Source: Curvibacter sp.
Lineage (GTDB): Bacteria; Pseudomonadota; Gammaproteobacteria; Burkholderiales; Burkholderiaceae_C
Length of the DNA stretch: 61,956 bases
NCBI GenBank assembly: GCA_019233055.1
Contig: JAFAMV010000054.1
Span: forward strand, 1-61,956
Direction of reading: 5' to 3'
Notes under the pieces: generated by a model
What the model saw: the letters and a program-made list of their open reading frames with translations, nothing else
The model's database searches: none
Told to the model about the DNA's origin: nothing
Shown here: positions 17,510-29,581 of the stretch, piece by piece
How the letters are laid out: every line of letters starts with the position of its first letter
Numbering within the stretch: the first letter of the stretch is position 1
Made by a program: the position numbers and the translations under genes

Positions 17510-19165
17510 ATGCACGTGTCCTGGCCCCTGGCCCGCTTCCGCCCCCGCCTGCTCGAGGCCTGCCGTGGTTACAACCGCACCCGGGCCTGGCGCGACATCG
17601 GTGCCGGCCTCACCGTCGGCATCGTGGCCCTGCCGCTGGCCATGGCCTTCGCCATCGCCTCGGGCCTGAAGCCCGAAGCCGGCCTCTGGACCGCCATCGT
17701 GGCCGGCTTCCTGATCTCGCTGCTGGGGGGCTCCAGTGTGCAGATCGGCGGCCCCGCCGGGGCCTTCATCGTGGTGGTCTACGGCATCATCGACCGCTAC
17801 GGCCTGACCAACCTGCTGATCGCCACCGGACTGGCCGGGGTGCTGCTGTTCCTCATGGGCCTGCTGCGCCTGGGCAGCCTGGTGCGCTATGTGCCGGTCA
17901 GCATCGTGGTCGGCTTCACCAACGGCATCGCGGTGCTGATCGCGCTGTCCCAGCTCAAGGATTTCATGGGCCTGAAGATCGAGCGCATGCCGGCCGACTT
18001 CTTCTCGCAGATCCAGGCGCTCTGGCAGCACCTGGCCAGTTTCAACCCGGCCGCCTTCGGCCTGGGGCTGGCCTGCGTGGTCGGTCTGTTCGTCTGGCCC
18101 TGGCTGTGGGGCCGCGAGCACCGCTTCCACCATGCCCTGGACCTGCCCGGCATGCGCCGCGCCATGCATGGGGCCGCACGGGTGCCCGGGCCGGTGGTGG
18201 CCCTGCTCACCCTCACGGCCCTGGCCTGGGCGCTCGATCTGCAGGTCGAGACCATCGGCAGCCGCTTCGGCGCCATCCCGCGCGGCCTGCCCGACCTGGC
18301 CCTGCCCCCGTTCTCCTGGGAGAGCGCCAAACAGCTGCTGTCGCCGACGATCACCATCACCCTGCTCGGCGCGGTCGAATCCCTGCTGTGCGCCCGCGTG
18401 GCCGACCAGATCAGCCAGCAGCCGCGGCACGACTCCAACCAGGAACTCATGGCCCAGGGCATCGCCAATTTCGTCATGCCCTTCATCGGCGGCATGCCCG
18501 CCACCGGCACCATCGCCCGCACCGTGACCAACATCCGCGCCGGCGCCGGCTCACCGGTGGCCGGCCTGGTGCATGCGCTGAGCCTGGCCCTGATCGTGCT
18601 GGCGGCGGCCCCGCTGGCGCAGCGCATCCCGCTGGCCGTGCTGTCGGGCATCCTGCTCTTCGTCGCCTGGAACATGGGCGAATGGCACGAGTTCGTCGCC
18701 CTGCGCCACTTCACCGTCCACTACCGGGCCCTGATGCTCGGCACCTTCCTGCTCACCGTGGTGTTCGACCTGACGGTGGCGATCGAGGTCGGCCTGGTGC
18801 TGGCCTGTGCGCTGTTCATCCGGCGCATGAGCTCGCTGTTCAGCGTCACCCCGCTCGAGGCGGCCGGCGGCGCACGCCGCTACCGCCTCTACGGCGCCCT
18901 GTTCTTCGGCGCGGTCGACCGCATCGACACCCTGGCCGCCGAGATCGAGGCCGGCCCGGCGGCGCCCACGGTGGTGCTCGAGGCGCAGCAGCTCATCGCC
19001 CTGGACACCACCGGGCTGGACGCGCTGCGGCAATTGAACCGGGTGATCCGCCAGCGCGGCGGCCAGCTCCATCTGGAGGCCCTGCAGGCCCAGCCGGCGG
19101 ACCTGGTGCGGCGCTCGGGCTTCGCCGCCGAACTGGCAGCGGCCCACTCGGCAGATCCCGGCTGA
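17510..19165 (+). CDS. SulP-family inorganic anion transporter with STAS domain
   Basis: A 551-residue inner-membrane transporter. The signature 'DIGAGLTVGIVALPLAMAFAIASG' is in the first membrane segment, and 'GGMPATGTIARTVTNIRAGAGSPVAG' is the conserved SulP core. About 10-12 membrane segments are followed by a C-terminal STAS domain with 'LIALDTTGLDALRQLNR'. The substrate may be sulfate, bicarbonate or a dicarboxylate; sequence alone does not decide it. An upstream GTG at 17492 would add six residues; I prefer the ATG. Confidence 0.92.
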   Translation: MHVSWPLARFRPRLLEACRGYNRTRAWRDIGAGLTVGIVALPLAMAFAIASGLKPEAGLWTAIVAGFLISLLGGSSVQIGGPAGAFIVVVYGIIDRYGLTNLLIATGLAGVLLFLMGLLRLGSLVRYVPVSIVVGFTNGIAVLIALSQLKDFMGLKIERMPADFFSQIQALWQHLASFNPAAFGLGLACVVGLFVWPWLWGREHRFHHALDLPGMRRAMHGAARVPGPVVALLTLTALAWALDLQVETIGSRFGAIPRGLPDLALPPFSWESAKQLLSPTITITLLGAVESLLCARVADQISQQPRHDSNQELMAQGIANFVMPFIGGMPATGTIARTVTNIRAGAGSPVAGLVHALSLALIVLAAAPLAQRIPLAVLSGILLFVAWNMGEWHEFVALRHFTVHYRALMLGTFLLTVVFDLTVAIEVGLVLACALFIRRMSSLFSVTPLEAAGGARRYRLYGALFFGAVDRIDTLAAEIEAGPAAPTVVLEAQQLIALDTTGLDALRQLNRVIRQRGGQLHLEALQAQPADLVRRSGFAAELAAAHSADPG

Positions 19166-19229
19166 AGTGCGCCACGACCGCTCCGGTCGCCGCCGCCCGC
19201 TAAAATCGCGCATTCCAAGGATTTCAGCC

Positions 19230-19433
19230 ATGTCCATCTTCCGCCGCCCCGACTACTCCTCCGAAACCACCCAGTTCATCGACCAGCTCAAGCGCAGCCG
19301 CCCCGAACTGGATGCCCAGCAGCAGGCCGGCCGCGCCCTGCTCTGGGACAAGCCGCAGGACCGCGAGGCCCAGGCCGCCTACGAGCAGGCCCGGGTGGCC
19401 CAGAAGCCCTACGTCTACCAGACGGGCCACTGA
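19230..19433 (+). CDS. DUF3460 family protein
   Basis: A 67-residue acidic/basic soluble protein of the DUF3460 family ('RRPDYSSETTQFIDQLKRSRP', 'GRALLWDKPQDREAQAAYEQARV'). The function is unknown. In Burkholderiales it is regularly found directly upstream of scpA, as here (51 bases). AAGGA precedes the ATG by 10 bases. Confidence 0.88.
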   Translation: MSIFRRPDYSSETTQFIDQLKRSRPELDAQQQAGRALLWDKPQDREAQAAYEQARVAQKPYVYQTGH

Positions 19434-19484
19434 GCCCGGTCGGGGCGCCATGCGGCACCTGTCCCCCTGGAGGCATCTCCGGCC

Positions 19485-20351
19485 ATGAGCACCGCTGCGG
19501 CCGAAGGATTGGTGCTGCCGCCCGCCTCCGACGAGGCGCTGCAGGAGGCGGTGATGCCCAGCGTGGTCGACCACGTCGCGGTGGCCCGGCTGTACGGCGA
19601 GCCCCTGTTCGCGCTGCCCAACGACCTCTACATCCCACCCGATGCGCTCGAGGTCTTCCTCGAAGCCTTCGAAGGGCCGCTGGACCTGCTGCTCTACCTG
19701 ATCCGCAAGCAGAACTTCAACATCCTCGACATCCCGATGGCCGCCGTCACACGGCAGTACCTGGCCTATGTCGACGAGATCCGCAGCCACAACCTCGAAC
19801 TGGCCGCGGAATACCTGCTGATGGCGGCCATGCTCATCGAGATCAAGTCGCGCATGCTGCTGCCGCCGAAACCGGTGGCCGAGGGCCAGGAGGCCGAAGA
19901 CCCGCGCGCCGAGCTGGTGCGTCGCCTGCTCGAATACGAGCAGATGAAGCTCGCCGGGGCCAAGCTCAATGCGCTGCCGCATTTCGGCCGCGACTTCCTG
20001 CGCGCCCAGGTCTACATTGAGCAGAGCCTGCAGCCGCGCTTTCCCGAAGTCCATGTGGTCGATCTGCAGGAGGCCTGGCGCGACATCCTCAAGCGCGCGC
20101 GGCTGGTGCAGCACCACCGCATCACCCGCGAGGAGCTCAGCGTGCGCGAGTACATGAGCATGGTGCTGCGCACCCTGCAGGGCCGCCGCTTCGTCGAGTT
20201 CGAAGAGTTGTTCGACCCCGGGCGCGGCTCCACCGTGCTGGTGGTCACCTTCATCGCCCTGCTCGAGCTGGCCAAGGAGACGCTCATCGAGATCACCCAG
20301 GCCGAGGCCTTCGCACCGATCTATGTGCGGCTGGCCTACACCCCCGTCTGA
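19485..20351 (+). CDS. scpA: Segregation and condensation protein A
   Basis: A 288-residue kleisin that works with SMC and ScpB in chromosome condensation. The core '[25 protein letters not shown]' is the SMC-neck-binding N-terminal region, and the C-terminal winged helix ends the protein ('[23 protein letters not shown]'). The N-terminal 50 residues are a variable extension. No scpB is in the window. The start has a TGGAGG-type site upstream. Confidence 0.95.
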   Translation: MSTAAAEGLVLPPASDEALQEAVMPSVVDHVAVARLYGEPLFALPNDLYIPPDALEVFLEAFEGPLDLLLYLIRKQNFNILDIPMAAVTRQYLAYVDEIRSHNLELAAEYLLMAAMLIEIKSRMLLPPKPVAEGQEAEDPRAELVRRLLEYEQMKLAGAKLNALPHFGRDFLRAQVYIEQSLQPRFPEVHVVDLQEAWRDILKRARLVQHHRITREELSVREYMSMVLRTLQGRRFVEFEELFDPGRGSTVLVVTFIALLELAKETLIEITQAEAFAPIYVRLAYTPV

Positions 20352-20405
20352 CCGAGTCCCACCGTTTCCACCCCGGCGCCCAGCGCCTCCTGATCGACCC
20401 GTCCC

Positions 20406-22000
<1,595 letters not shown>

Positions 22001-22004
<4 letters not shown>

Positions 22005-22894
22005 ACCCGAAGCACCCGCCCCACAGCCCCGAGACCGCCTCGCCCTACGGCACCCTGCCGCCGGCCAGCCCGCCGGCCACGCGCAAGCCCTTGAGCCTGC
22101 CGCGCCTGGCCGAGTTGCATGCGCGCGGCGAGAAGATCACCATGCTCACCGCCTACGACGCCACCTTCGCCGCCATGGCCGATGCCGCCGGGGTCGAATG
22201 CCTGCTGGTCGGCGACTCGCTGGGCATGGTCTGCCAGGGTCTGGCCAGCACCGTCGGGGTCGGCCTCGACACCCTGTGCTACCACACCGAAAGCGTGGCC
22301 CGGGGCCTGCGCCGCGCCCAGGGCACCGCCTGGCTGGTGGCCGACCTGCCTTTCGGCAGCTACCAGGAATCACGCGAGCAGGCCATGCGCAGTGCGGCCG
22401 CCCTGATGCAGGCCGGCGCCCACATGGTCAAGCTCGAAGGCGGCGGCTGGACCACCGAGACGGTGCGCTTCCTGGTCGAGCGCGGCGTGCCGGTCTGCGC
22501 CCACCTGGGCCTGACCCCGCAGACGGTGCACGCCCTCGGCGGCTACCGGGTGCAGGGCAAGGACGAACAGGCGGCCGAACGCCTGCGCCAGGACGCCCTG
22601 GCCCTGCAGGAGGCCGGCGCCGCCATGCTGGTGCTCGAGATGGTGCCGGCCGCGCTGGCCGCCGAGCTGACCCGGGCGCTGGCCCGCTGCGCCACCATCG
22701 GCATCGGCGCCGGCAGCGGTACCGCCGGACAGGTGCTGGTGATGCACGACATGCTGGGCATCCACCTGGGCAGGATGCCGCGCTTCGTCCACAATTTCCT
22801 CGAAGGTGCCGGCGGGGTGAAGCAGGCCATCGAGGCCTATGTGGCCGCCGTCAAGCAGGGCCGCTTCCCCGACAACGCATTGCACGCCTGGTGA
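22001..22894 (+). CDS. panB: 3-methyl-2-oxobutanoate hydroxymethyltransferase
   Basis: A 297-residue PanB that makes ketopantoate from 2-oxoisovalerate and methylene-tetrahydrofolate for pantothenate synthesis. Diagnostic blocks are '[29 protein letters not shown]', 'VKLEGGGW', '[17 protein letters not shown]' and '[21 protein letters not shown]'. The N-terminal 25 residues are a Pro-rich extension. The start overlaps the nadB stop by four bases, so translation is probably coupled. Confidence 0.96.
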
Positions 22895-22907
22895 AAGGAC
22901 GTCTCCG

Positions 22908-23546
22908 ATGAGCTACAGCGTCAAGGAAATCTTCTACACCCTGCAGGGCGAGGGCGGCCAGGCCGGCATGCCGGCGGTGTTCTGCCGCTTCGCCGGCTGC
23001 AACCTCTGGAGCGGCCGCGAGGAAGACCGCGCCACGGCGGTCTGCCGCTTCTGCGACACCGACTTCGTCGGCACCGACGGCACCCTGGGCGGCAAGTACC
23101 CCGATGCCGAGGCCCTGGCGGCGCAGGTCGAGGCCCAATGGCCGGGCGGCGTGCTCGCCCACCGCCTGGTGGTGCTGACCGGCGGCGAGCCGCTGCTGCA
23201 ACTCGACCCGCCCCTGATCGAAGCCCTGCATGCGCGCGGTTTCCGCATCGCGGTCGAGAGCAACGGCAGCCTGGAGGCCCCGGCCGGCATCGACTGGCTC
23301 TGCATCAGCCCCAAGGCCGGCGCGCCCTGGCTGCAGCGCCGCGGCCAGGAGCTGAAGCTGGTCTGGCCCCAGCCGGGCCTGGACCTCGACCAGCTCGAAC
23401 AGGCCGGCGACTTCCAGCACCGTTTCCTGCAGCCCATGGACGGCCCGCAGCAGGCGGCCCACATCGATCTGTGCATCCAGACCTGTCTGCAGCGCCCGGC
23501 CTGGCGCCTGAGCCTGCAGACCCACAAGCTCACCGGCATCCGCTGA
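22908..23546 (+). CDS. queE: 7-carboxy-7-deazaguanine synthase
   Basis: A 212-residue radical SAM enzyme of queuosine biosynthesis that converts 6-carboxytetrahydropterin to 7-carboxy-7-deazaguanine. 'YTLQGEGGQAGMPAVFCRFAGCNLW' begins the fold. The cluster motif is CX14CX2C (the Cys of 'GCNLW' and 'CRFC'), the QueE variant with a long insert rather than classic CX3CX2C. 'VVLTGGEPLLQLD' is the SAM-binding GGEP. It is followed 19 bases later by queD. Confidence 0.95.
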   Translation: MSYSVKEIFYTLQGEGGQAGMPAVFCRFAGCNLWSGREEDRATAVCRFCDTDFVGTDGTLGGKYPDAEALAAQVEAQWPGGVLAHRLVVLTGGEPLLQLDPPLIEALHARGFRIAVESNGSLEAPAGIDWLCISPKAGAPWLQRRGQELKLVWPQPGLDLDQLEQAGDFQHRFLQPMDGPQQAAHIDLCIQTCLQRPAWRLSLQTHKLTGIR

Positions 23547-23565
23547 TGCCCCACCGTATCCACCC

Positions 23566-23943
23566 ATGAAGTCCCAAGCCCTCTACACCGTCAGCCAGCG
23601 CATCTTCTTCGACGCCGCCCACACCCTGCAGCGCGAGATCGAGGCCGAAGGCAGCCGCCGCATCCACGGCCACACCTATTTCGCCGAGGTCCATGTGCAG
23701 GGCCCGCTGCACCCCGACACCGGCATGGTGATCGACATCGGCCACCTGCGCGTGGCCCTGGCCGTGGTGCGCGACAAGCTCGACCACCACCTGCTCGACG
23801 AAGTGCCCGGCCTGGGCAAGCCGACGCTCGAGAACCTCTGCGCCTTCATCGCCCGCGAACTGGCCCATCTGCAGCCCGCGCCGAGCCGGGTGCGGGTCTG
23901 GCGCGAGGCCCTGGGCGACGGCTGCGTGCTCGATCTGCGCTGA
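23566..23943 (+). CDS. queD: 6-pyruvoyl-tetrahydropterin synthase/QueD-family protein with Ser at the catalytic Cys position
   Basis: A 125-residue PTPS/QueD-fold protein. The zinc-site histidines are in 'FDAAH' and 'RIHGH', and 'LDHHLLDEVPG' and a C-terminal Glu ('VWREALGDGC') are conserved. QueD converts dihydroneopterin triphosphate to 6-carboxytetrahydropterin. Against the E. coli QueD sequence as I remember it, 'FDAAHTLQREIEAEGSRRIHGH' pattern aligns without gaps and Ser falls where catalytic Cys27 sits. The pairing with queE supports a queuosine role, but the chemistry may differ. Confidence 0.82.
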   Translation: MKSQALYTVSQRIFFDAAHTLQREIEAEGSRRIHGHTYFAEVHVQGPLHPDTGMVIDIGHLRVALAVVRDKLDHHLLDEVPGLGKPTLENLCAFIARELAHLQPAPSRVRVWREALGDGCVLDLR

Positions 23944-23953
23944 GCGTTCAGCC

Positions 23954-25294
23954 TCAGGCCGCAACGGCCTCCTCGGCGTCGATCAACGAGGTGCTGCGCG
24001 TGTCGCGCATGCACCAGCACACCAGCAGGGTGCAGGCGATGACCGCGGTGGCGTACCAGTAGAAGCCTGACTCGATCCCGGCCTGCTTGAACCACAGCGC
24101 CGCGTACTCGGCCGTGCCGCCGAACACCGACACCGCGAAGGCATAGGGCACGCCCACCCCGGTGGCGCGGATCGCCGCCGGGAACAGCTCGGCCTTCACC
24201 ACCGCATTGATCGAGGTGTAGCCCGACACGATCAGCCAGGCGCAGGCGATCAGGGCGAAGGCCTGCCAGGGGCCCTGGGCCTGGCGGATCGCGCTGAGCA
24301 GCGGCACGGTGAACAGGGTGCCCAGCACCGCGAAACCCACCAGCATGGGCCGGCGGCCGATGCGGTCCGACAGCGCCCCGTAGATCGGCTGCAGCAGCAT
24401 GGCGAAGATCAGCGAGGCCGCCGACACCGCAGTGGTCTGGCTGTCGCTCAGGCCCACCGACAGGCGCAGGAATTTCTGCATGTAGGTGGTGTAGACGTAG
24501 AAGGCCAGGGTGCCGCCCATGGTCAGGCCGACCACCAGCAGCACCTCGCGCGGATGGCGCGCCAGCTGGGCCAGGCCGCCCATGGGCTTCTTCTTCTGCC
24601 GGGCGGCCTCGAACGAGGCGGTCTCGGCCAGGTCGCGCCGCATGCGCAGGGCCAGCAGGGCCAGGCCGGCGCCGATGGCGAAGGGAATGCGCCAGCCCCA
24701 GGCACGCAGCTCGGCATCGCTGAGCACCCAGTGCTGCAGCACCAGCAGCACCAGCAGGGCCAGCAACTGCCCGCCGATCAGGGTGACGTACTGGAAGCTG
24801 GCATAGAAGCCCCGGTGGCGCGAGCCCGCCATCTCCGACAGGTAGGTGGCGCTGGAGCCGTATTCGCCGCCCAGGCTCAGGCCCTGCAGCAGACGGGCCA
24901 GCAGCAGCAGGGCCGGTGCCCAGGCCCCGGCCACCGCATGGGTCGGTGCGCAGGCGATCAGCAGCGAGCCGAAGCACATCAGCAACACCGACGACATCAG
25001 CGCCACCCGGCGCCCGTGGCGGTCGCCCAGGTAGCCGAACACCAGGCCGCCGAGCGGGCGCACAAAAAAGCCCAGGGCGAAGATGCCGGCGGTGGACATC
25101 ATCTGGGCGGTGGCGTCCTGGGCCGGGAAGAAGGCGTTCGCGAAGTACAGCGAAAAGGCTGCGTAGGTATAGAAGTCATACCACTCAACGAGGTTGCCGG
25201 CCGAGCCGATGAGGATGGAGCGCAGCCGGCCGGCCTCGATGCGTTCTGCAGGGGCGCCGCCGGGCAGGCCGGCGGGGCTCAGGGGGGTGTTCAT
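23954..25294 (-). CDS. MHS-family MFS transporter (metabolite:H+ symporter)
   Basis: A 446-residue major facilitator of the metabolite:H+ symporter family (relatives carry 2-oxoglutarate, citrate, proline/betaine). The start 'SAGNLVEWYDFYTYAAFSLYF' and the loop 'RPLGGLVFGYLGDRHGRR' are family signatures, and 'LLQGLSLGGEYGSSATYLSE' is the second conserved block. Twelve membrane segments are visible. AGGAG lies 9 bases before the ATG. It is divergent from a two-component system, with a 20-bp dyad between them, so it is probably regulated by that pair; the substrate would be what the sensor detects, likely a carboxylate. Confidence 0.9.
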   Translation of the reverse strand: MNTPLSPAGLPGGAPAERIEAGRLRSILIGSAGNLVEWYDFYTYAAFSLYFANAFFPAQDATAQMMSTAGIFALGFFVRPLGGLVFGYLGDRHGRRVALMSSVLLMCFGSLLIACAPTHAVAGAWAPALLLLARLLQGLSLGGEYGSSATYLSEMAGSRHRGFYASFQYVTLIGGQLLALLVLLVLQHWVLSDAELRAWGWRIPFAIGAGLALLALRMRRDLAETASFEAARQKKKPMGGLAQLARHPREVLLVVGLTMGGTLAFYVYTTYMQKFLRLSVGLSDSQTTAVSAASLIFAMLLQPIYGALSDRIGRRPMLVGFAVLGTLFTVPLLSAIRQAQGPWQAFALIACAWLIVSGYTSINAVVKAELFPAAIRATGVGVPYAFAVSVFGGTAEYAALWFKQAGIESGFYWYATAVIACTLLVCWCMRDTRSTSLIDAEEAVAA

Positions 25295-25400
25295 GGGTTC
25301 TGTCTCCTGTGGGGCGCCGACCGGAAGGCGGGCGCGGGGAATGTGCCGCCAGTGTCCGCCGCGGCGGGCGCAGGCGCATCCGTGCCGGTCGCCGCCCCGC

Positions 25401-25420
25401 TCTGCGTAGAACTACGCAGA
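25401..25420. promoter_or_regulatory. 20-bp dyad between the MHS transporter and the two-component genes
   Basis: TCTGCGTAG (25401-25409) and CTACGCAGA (25412-25420) are perfect 9-base arms around AA. The centre is about 116 bases upstream of the transporter start and 30-90 bases upstream of the possible kinase starts. A strong candidate site for the neighbouring FixJ/NarL-type response regulator. Confidence 0.6.
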
Positions 25421-25502
25421 AACCCCAGAAACCCGGATCCCGGTGCCGCAGGCCGCGCCGGGGCGCTATCGTGGAGCCCCCGCCCTTCCCACACCAAGCC
25501 CC

Positions 25503-27680
25503 TTGTCCCCGAACCGCGCCACCCAGCCCCACCGCCCGCGCTGGCCGCGCCGGCTGCGCCAGGCCCTGCTCGGACTGCTGACCCTGGCCCTCATCGCCGC
25601 AGCGGGCGAATGGGCTGCGCGCCGCGAACGTCAGGCCCGCACCGAAGCCCTGCAGCAGGCCTTGCAGGTCTACACCCTGGGTCTGCGCGGTGTCGCCGGC
25701 CGGTTCGATGCCCTGCCCTACGCCACCGCGCGCTACCCCGACATCCTGGCGCTGCTGCAGCACCCGCGCGACCAGGCGCTGCGCGCACGGGTCAACCGCA
25801 GCTTCGAGGATCTGCAGGGGCGCACCGATTCGGCCGCCCTGTATCTCATCGATGCCCAGGGCACGGCCCTGGCCGCCAGCAACTGGAACACCCGCGACAG
25901 CTTTGTCGGCCAGTCCTACCAGCGGCGCCCGTATTTCGTCCAGGCCCTGCAGGGCCAGCGCAGCGCCTTCTATGGCGTGGGCATGACCACCGGCCGGCCC
26001 GGCCTCTTCATCGCCGAGCCGGTGCGCCAGCAGGGCCGCGTCCTGGGCGTGGTCGCGGTCAAGGTCAGCCTCGATGCGGTCGAGCAGACCTGGTCCCAGT
26101 CGGTCGACCCGGTGCTGCTGCTGGACGCGCGCGGCATCGTCTTCCTCAGCTCGGTGCCGCAGTGGCTGTACCGCAGCCGCCGCCCCCTCGCCCCGGAAGA
26201 CCTGCGCCAGCTTGGCGAGCAGCGCCAGTACGGCGAGCACGCGGACGCCACGGCCCTGCCCTGGTCCATCGAACGCCGCGCCGACCGTCCCGACTACCTG
26301 CTGCATGCGTCCCTGGACGGCCGCCCCCGCAGTTGGCTGGCGCTGGACGCCCACCTGCCCGAACTCGGCTGGACCCTGACCGTCACGGCCGACAACGCCG
26401 AGGTGGAACAGGCGCGCCGCCAGGCCCTGGTGCTGTCCACCCTGGCGGCGGCCGTCCTGCTGCTGGCCGGTCTGTACTGGCAGCAGCGCGAACGCCGCTT
26501 CGCCGAGCAGCGGCAGGCCCGGCGCGAACTGGAGCAGCGGGTGCAGGAGCGCACCCAGGACCTGCAACAGGCCCACGCCTTCCAGAAGGCCATGGAAGAC
26601 TCGCTGGTGGTGGGCATGCGCGCCCGCGACCGCGAGGGCCGCATCATCTACGTCAACCCGGCGCTGTGCGAGATGGTGGGCTTGCGTGCCGACGAGCTGC
26701 TGGGCTGCACCCCGCCCTACCCCTACTGGCACCCGGACGACCTGGACCGGCACCAGCGCGAGAGCGAGGCCACCCTGCAGGGCCGGGTGGCGCCCCAGGG
26801 CTTCGAGTCGCGGGTGCGCCACCGGGACGGCCACGATGTGATCACCCGGGTCTACACCGCCCCGCTGATCGATGCTGAAGGCCGACAGCAGGGTTGGATG
26901 AGCTCGGTGGTCGACATCACCAGCCAGAAGCAGGCCGAGGCCCGCCAGCGCGAGCAGGCCCTGCAACTGCAGCGCAGCGCCCGCCTCGCCAGCCTCGGCG
27001 AGATGGCCTCGACGCTGGCGCATGAACTCAACCAGCCGCTGATGGCGCTGTCCAGCTTCGCACTGGCCGCCCGCGCCCTGGCGGCCCACCCCCCGCTGCC
27101 CCAGGGCGACGGCGGTGCGCTGCTGATCTCCGCCCTCGACGACATCGTGGCCCAGGCGCGGCGCGCCGGCGAGATCGTCCAGCGCATCCGGGGCTTCATC
27201 CGGCCCCAGCACAGCCGCCGCGAGACCTGTGCCCTGCCCCCGCTGCTCGACCATGTGCTGGCCCTGCTGCAGTCCGACCTGCAGGCCCACCAGGTGCAGA
27301 TCGAACTGCACCTGGCCCCCGACCTGCCCGAGCTGCGCATCGACCGGGTGCTGATCGAGCAGGTGTGGATCAACCTGCTGCAGAACGCCCTGCAGGCGGT
27401 CCAGGACCAGCCCCCCGCGCGGCGCCGCATCGAGATCGCGGTGCAGCCCACCGAGCAGACCCTGGAGATCCGTGTGCGCGACCACGGCCCCGGCATCCCC
27501 CCGGCCCTGGCCGAACAGGTGTTCACGCCCTTCTTCAGCACCAAGCCCGAAGGACTGGGCCTGGGCCTGAGCATCTGCCGCACCCTGGTCGAGGCCCATG
27601 GCGGCCATCTGTGCCTGCAACAGACCGACGGGGAAGGCGCCTGTTTCAGCTTCACACTGCCCCTGACCCCAGCCCCATGA
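25503..27680 (+). CDS. Sensor histidine kinase, DctB-like, with Cache and PAS domains
   Basis: About 725 residues. One N-terminal membrane helix ('LLGLLTLALIAAAGEWAA'), a periplasmic double-Cache-type domain ('RRPYFVQALQGQRSAFYGVG'), a second helix ('ALVLSTLAAAVLLLAGLYW'), a coiled coil, a PAS domain ('MRARDREGRIIYVNPALCEMVG'), then HisKA with the phospho-acceptor His in 'LAHELNQPLMAL' and a HATPase with N-box 'INLLQNALQAV', 'DHGPGIPP' and 'GLGLGLSIC'. The start is uncertain: I choose the TTG at 25503, but an in-frame GTG at 25443 is possible; neither has a strong ribosome-binding site. The stop overlaps the regulator start (ATGA). Confidence 0.9.
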   Translation: MSPNRATQPHRPRWPRRLRQALLGLLTLALIAAAGEWAARRERQARTEALQQALQVYTLGLRGVAGRFDALPYATARYPDILALLQHPRDQALRARVNRSFEDLQGRTDSAALYLIDAQGTALAASNWNTRDSFVGQSYQRRPYFVQALQGQRSAFYGVGMTTGRPGLFIAEPVRQQGRVLGVVAVKVSLDAVEQTWSQSVDPVLLLDARGIVFLSSVPQWLYRSRRPLAPEDLRQLGEQRQYGEHADATALPWSIERRADRPDYLLHASLDGRPRSWLALDAHLPELGWTLTVTADNAEVEQARRQALVLSTLAAAVLLLAGLYWQQRERRFAEQRQARRELEQRVQERTQDLQQAHAFQKAMEDSLVVGMRARDREGRIIYVNPALCEMVGLRADELLGCTPPYPYWHPDDLDRHQRESEATLQGRVAPQGFESRVRHRDGHDVITRVYTAPLIDAEGRQQGWMSSVVDITSQKQAEARQREQALQLQRSARLASLGEMASTLAHELNQPLMALSSFALAARALAAHPPLPQGDGGALLISALDDIVAQARRAGEIVQRIRGFIRPQHSRRETCALPPLLDHVLALLQSDLQAHQVQIELHLAPDLPELRIDRVLIEQVWINLLQNALQAVQDQPPARRRIEIAVQPTEQTLEIRVRDHGPGIPPALAEQVFTPFFSTKPEGLGLGLSICRTLVEAHGGHLCLQQTDGEGACFSFTLPLTPAP

Positions 27681-28300
27681 GCACCTCACCCGCCCTGACC
27701 CTCTACCTGGTCGACGACGACGAAGCCATCCGCCGCTCGCTGCTGCTGCTGCTGTTTCCGCAGGGCCTGCCGCTGCAGGGCTTCGATTCGGGCGAGGCCT
27801 TTGTGCAGGCCCTCGGGCCGCAGCAGCCCGGCTGCGTGATCCTGGACCTGCGCCTGGGCGGCATGAACGGCCTGGCCGTGCTGGAGCAGTTGCGCCAGCG
27901 GCGCAGCCCCCTGGTGGTGCTGTTCCTGTCGGGTCACGGCGACATCCCGATGGCCCTGGAGGCCATGCGCCTGGGCGCCTTCGACTGGGTGGTCAAACCC
28001 GACACCGCCCGCCTGCTCGAGAAGCTGCCCGCCGCCCTGGCCGAGGCTTCGGCGCGCGCCGAAGCCCTGCAGCGCTGGCAGGAGCTGACCCCGCGCGAAC
28101 GTGAAGTGGCCCGCCAGGTCGGCCTGGGCCTGCCCAACAAGGAGATCGCCCGCCGTCTCGACCCACCCTGCAGCCCGCGCTCGGTCGAGACCCACCGCGC
28201 CCACCTGTTCGCCAAGCTCGGCCTGGGCAACGACAACGAACTGGGGCGCTGGCTGCAACGGCAGGCCTGGCTGGTGGCCGACGGAGAGGCCGGGGCCTGA
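27677..28300 (+). CDS. Response regulator, FixJ/NarL type with LuxR HTH
   Basis: A 207-residue regulator. The receiver has the acidic pair in 'VDDDEAIRR', the phospho-acceptor Asp in 'VILDLRLGGMNG' and the conserved Lys in 'WVVKPD'. The LuxR-type HTH starts at 'LTPREREVARQVGLGLPNKEIARRL' and has a one- or two-residue insert ('DPPCSPRSVETHR') compared with the usual turn. It is translationally coupled to the kinase and probably acts at the 25401-25420 dyad to control the divergent symporter. Confidence 0.92.
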   Translation: MSTSPALTLYLVDDDEAIRRSLLLLLFPQGLPLQGFDSGEAFVQALGPQQPGCVILDLRLGGMNGLAVLEQLRQRRSPLVVLFLSGHGDIPMALEAMRLGAFDWVVKPDTARLLEKLPAALAEASARAEALQRWQELTPREREVARQVGLGLPNKEIARRLDPPCSPRSVETHRAHLFAKLGLGNDNELGRWLQRQAWLVADGEAGA

Positions 28301-28363
28301 ATCGGGCGGGCCCTGCCGCACCACCGCCCGCCCCCCGGAGCCAGTCCGAAGGTGTTGGCCGCC

Positions 28364-29577
<1,214 letters not shown>

Positions 29578-29581
<4 letters not shown>

